This document shows positions 61,797 through 64,000 of a DNA stretch of 64,000 nucleotides, piece by piece; within the stretch, counting starts at the first letter, position 1; each line of letters begins with the position of its first letter. Origin of the DNA: Campylorhamphus procurvoides (Eukaryota; Chordata; Aves; Passeriformes; Dendrocolaptidae); NCBI GenBank assembly GCA_013396655.1, contig WBMV01003161.1, positions 3,842,059-3,906,058 on the forward strand, read 5' to 3'. The notes beneath the pieces are model-generated. The model was not told the origin of the DNA. It searched no databases and saw only the letters and a list, made by a program, of their open reading frames with translations. The translations under genes were made by a program, and so were the position numbers.

Positions 61797-64000
61797 GGAC
61801 TGTTTGGAGCTCCTGTTCTGAAGGAAAGGCTGTGGATACGTATGTCTGGAGATTGCCACAGAACAGAGCTGGGAGTAGGGCATTTGGCAAGTGGGGGTTA
61901 GGTCTTAGGTGTGACCCACAAGTGCTGATGGCTCAGTGGACAAAAGTAATGATTTCAGATTCTCCAAGATGCATGTTTAATACTCATTTAAACACACTGT
62001 GTAAGTGTAGGAGTTGGAGCACTAAAGTACTTTACTAGATCTGCTCAAGAATTTATATTTTTCATGCATTTTATCTTTCTAAGGAATTCTTCCTCCTTTC
62101 GTGCTTTCTAGTGTTACTTTTAAAAACATCTGAAAAGTAATAGCTACCTATGTGTCATTGAAGGACAAATGCAACTTGTAGTATCAGCCGTAATTATTCA
62201 CTTGTGTTTCTTGAAATGCCAGTTTTAGCCAGTTTTGCACATTTTACAAATGCCTTCTGTGCCAAATCATCCATGGAAATACAAATCATCTCAATTGTTA
62301 AATTCATTAACCTAACAAACTGTGGACTAAAAGCCACATTTAAAGCATGCATCCTAAATAGTATTCTCATTATGTGGAATCAGATTAGTCCCTAATCAAA
62401 TTTGACTTGGAGCTTGGAGCAAAAGGTAATGGAGTATGACCCCTGATATAAAACAAGGATAGGTGAAGTGTCTAGCACCATGATACCCCCATTTTGTGCT
62501 GTGCCAACTAATTCCATCCTTTCTGAGTATTTTCAGATATTTTGTAAACAGATTTGTACTAGTTGAGCTCCTTACCTCAGCTTCTGACACTCACATGACA
62601 TCTGCTAAGAAATTTTCAGATATTTGTCCCAGCAGCTTGATGTTTTTGCACATTTGTGTCACTGATGTAACTTTAATAGCATGGACCAATAATAATTATC
62701 AAGTCTATTATTCTTGTGCCAACAGACTGAGCATTGATGGGACACCGTGGTTTGAGACAGTACAGACAGAACAGGAGAACATCTCTGCTTTGGAAAGTTT
62801 GCTGTATAAATAGAAAAGGCAGGACAGGGTAGAACATGCAAACAGAAGGGAACAAAACCACTAAATGGAGACAAATGTTCCAGTCAATTATTTCCTTCCC
62901 AGAAAACTGACTGTAGAGAGATGAGGACAGAGACTCGCAATAGAAAGGAGAGGAAGCGCTGAGAAAGACCATCATCGTGTTATGTATTTGGATGGTGGAT
63001 TTTCCCGAGGGATTTCCAAGGACATCTGAAAGATGTTCTTTAAGGAAGATATAGAGAAACATCTTTTCCCCATAAGTAATACCTGAGTTAGCCCATGGGA
63101 TCCCTTTTCCCCGTTTGCTGAGCACTGGGGCTCCAATGTGGGTTGCTCCCCATCAGCACCAGCCTCCTTTAAGGGGATTCTCCAGGGGTAGGAGAGATGT
63201 ATTTTCTCCCTCCTGCTCCAGACTGGGCTCAGATCCCTCTGGCATGTGGTGGGATCAAACTCACTTGCCCATTTTCCTTCCACTTGAAACAAGAGCATTC
63301 AAGGGGGCAGAGAACAGCACCCACAAAGAAGAGGAGTGCACCAGACCCAGGAATGGGATGGTGCAGTCTTAGGTTCCTCTAGTTAATCCCCTCCAGCGTC
63401 TTATCTATTTCATGCAGGAGTATTCAGTGTGTGTCCTGTAATTATTGTAAATTGCCTACACACGAATGACAAACAAATGTTTGTGTTGAGGTTTTCTACT
63501 GTTTTTTAAATCCATCCTTTTTGAAAAACTGAGGCTTTTTTCTTTTTCAAAGGATGCTTTCTTAGAGCACCCTTTGAAACTCTCCCATTTCATGCACTGC
63601 CATTTGTAATTCCTTCATTTACTAACTACCCACTGACTAATTAAAGCTGTAGCTATTCATGTGATAAATGAATAAAAATAATGATTAAAAAAGTCCTTCT
63701 GATGCTCAGGAGCCTCAAACAAGGACTGTCAGCTCTTTGGAAAGCGAGAGACAAATACTTTTGAAAGTGTGGTCAAGGACATGACGTGAGGTTACCGCAA
63801 AGCAATTTAGCAGATAAGAGCACGTGTGACGGTGCTGAGGTCATTGCAAGCCTCTTCATGTGCTGTCACCAGGATGATTTGTGATAGAGGTTCAGAGATC
63901 TAAGATTTGTGGCTGTCTGTCTGCAGCAGTTAGAGCTCTAGCAAGGTCCTATGCATATTGGGCAATGTGCACTCCCTTATTGTACCTACTGACTACAATG
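61797..64000. other. non-coding unique sequence, no gene seen
   Basis: Unique AT-rich DNA. The 150- and 105-codon frames near 62.5-63.1 kb lie on opposite strands and overlap without motifs. The last kilobase has no recognised element. Confidence 0.55.

Noticed and set aside
1..64000. tRNA, rRNA, CRISPR, integron, prophage or bacterial operon
   Set aside because: No tRNA-type TpsiC arm, no regularly spaced repeats, no ribosome-binding-site-led coding frames; base composition and CR1 content are those of a vertebrate nuclear genome.

Overview
This window reads as ordinary vertebrate nuclear DNA, most probably from a bird and perhaps a songbird. It is AT-rich by eye (about 60%), CpG-poor and dense with stop codons in all six frames. 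Its only recognisable mobile elements are short, 5'-truncated CR1 LINE fragments, several ending in the CR1 tail built on ATTCTRTG-type units. Low repeat density with CR1 as the sole visible LINE family is typical of avian chromosomes. The songbird suggestion rests only on the look of the two longest CR1 copies and is an inference.

No protein-coding gene, rRNA, tRNA, CRISPR array, CpG island or prokaryotic operon can be supported. The best open frame is 181 codons with no family I recognise, and the other long frames look like chance. The window is best described as a gene desert or the inside of very large introns.

Layout. 1-6.8 kb: unique non-coding DNA with two exon-like segments (2080-2144 plus, 5895-5958 minus). 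6.8-6.9 kb: CR1, minus strand. 8.6-8.85 kb: homeodomain/octamer-rich, enhancer-like block. 9.05-9.09 kb: G-quadruplex/hairpin motif. 14.3-14.5 kb: enhancer-like block. 16.4-16.8, 19.9-20.0 and 28.3-28.6 kb: plus-strand CR1 copies, two with a sense-strand G-quadruplex motif at a matching place. 31.7-32.6 kb: microsatellite followed by a cluster of perfect inverted repeats. 33.2 and 36.6 kb: older CR1 scraps. 40.0-40.5 kb: longest open frame, bounded by splice-like sites. 49.2-54.6 kb: three more enhancer-like blocks, including a compact set of palindromes at 52622-52666, and an exon-like Q/S-rich segment at 53096-53203 (minus). 60.8 kb: short CR1 tail. The rest is unique DNA in which I see nothing specific.

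No multi-gene system is visible. The most useful leads are the palindrome cluster near 52.6 kb, the hairpin cluster near 32 kb, the G-quadruplex motifs shared by the CR1 copies, and a few exon-like segments that need RNA or cross-species evidence. Calls of conserved non-coding elements are motif-based guesses, because no alignment could be run.
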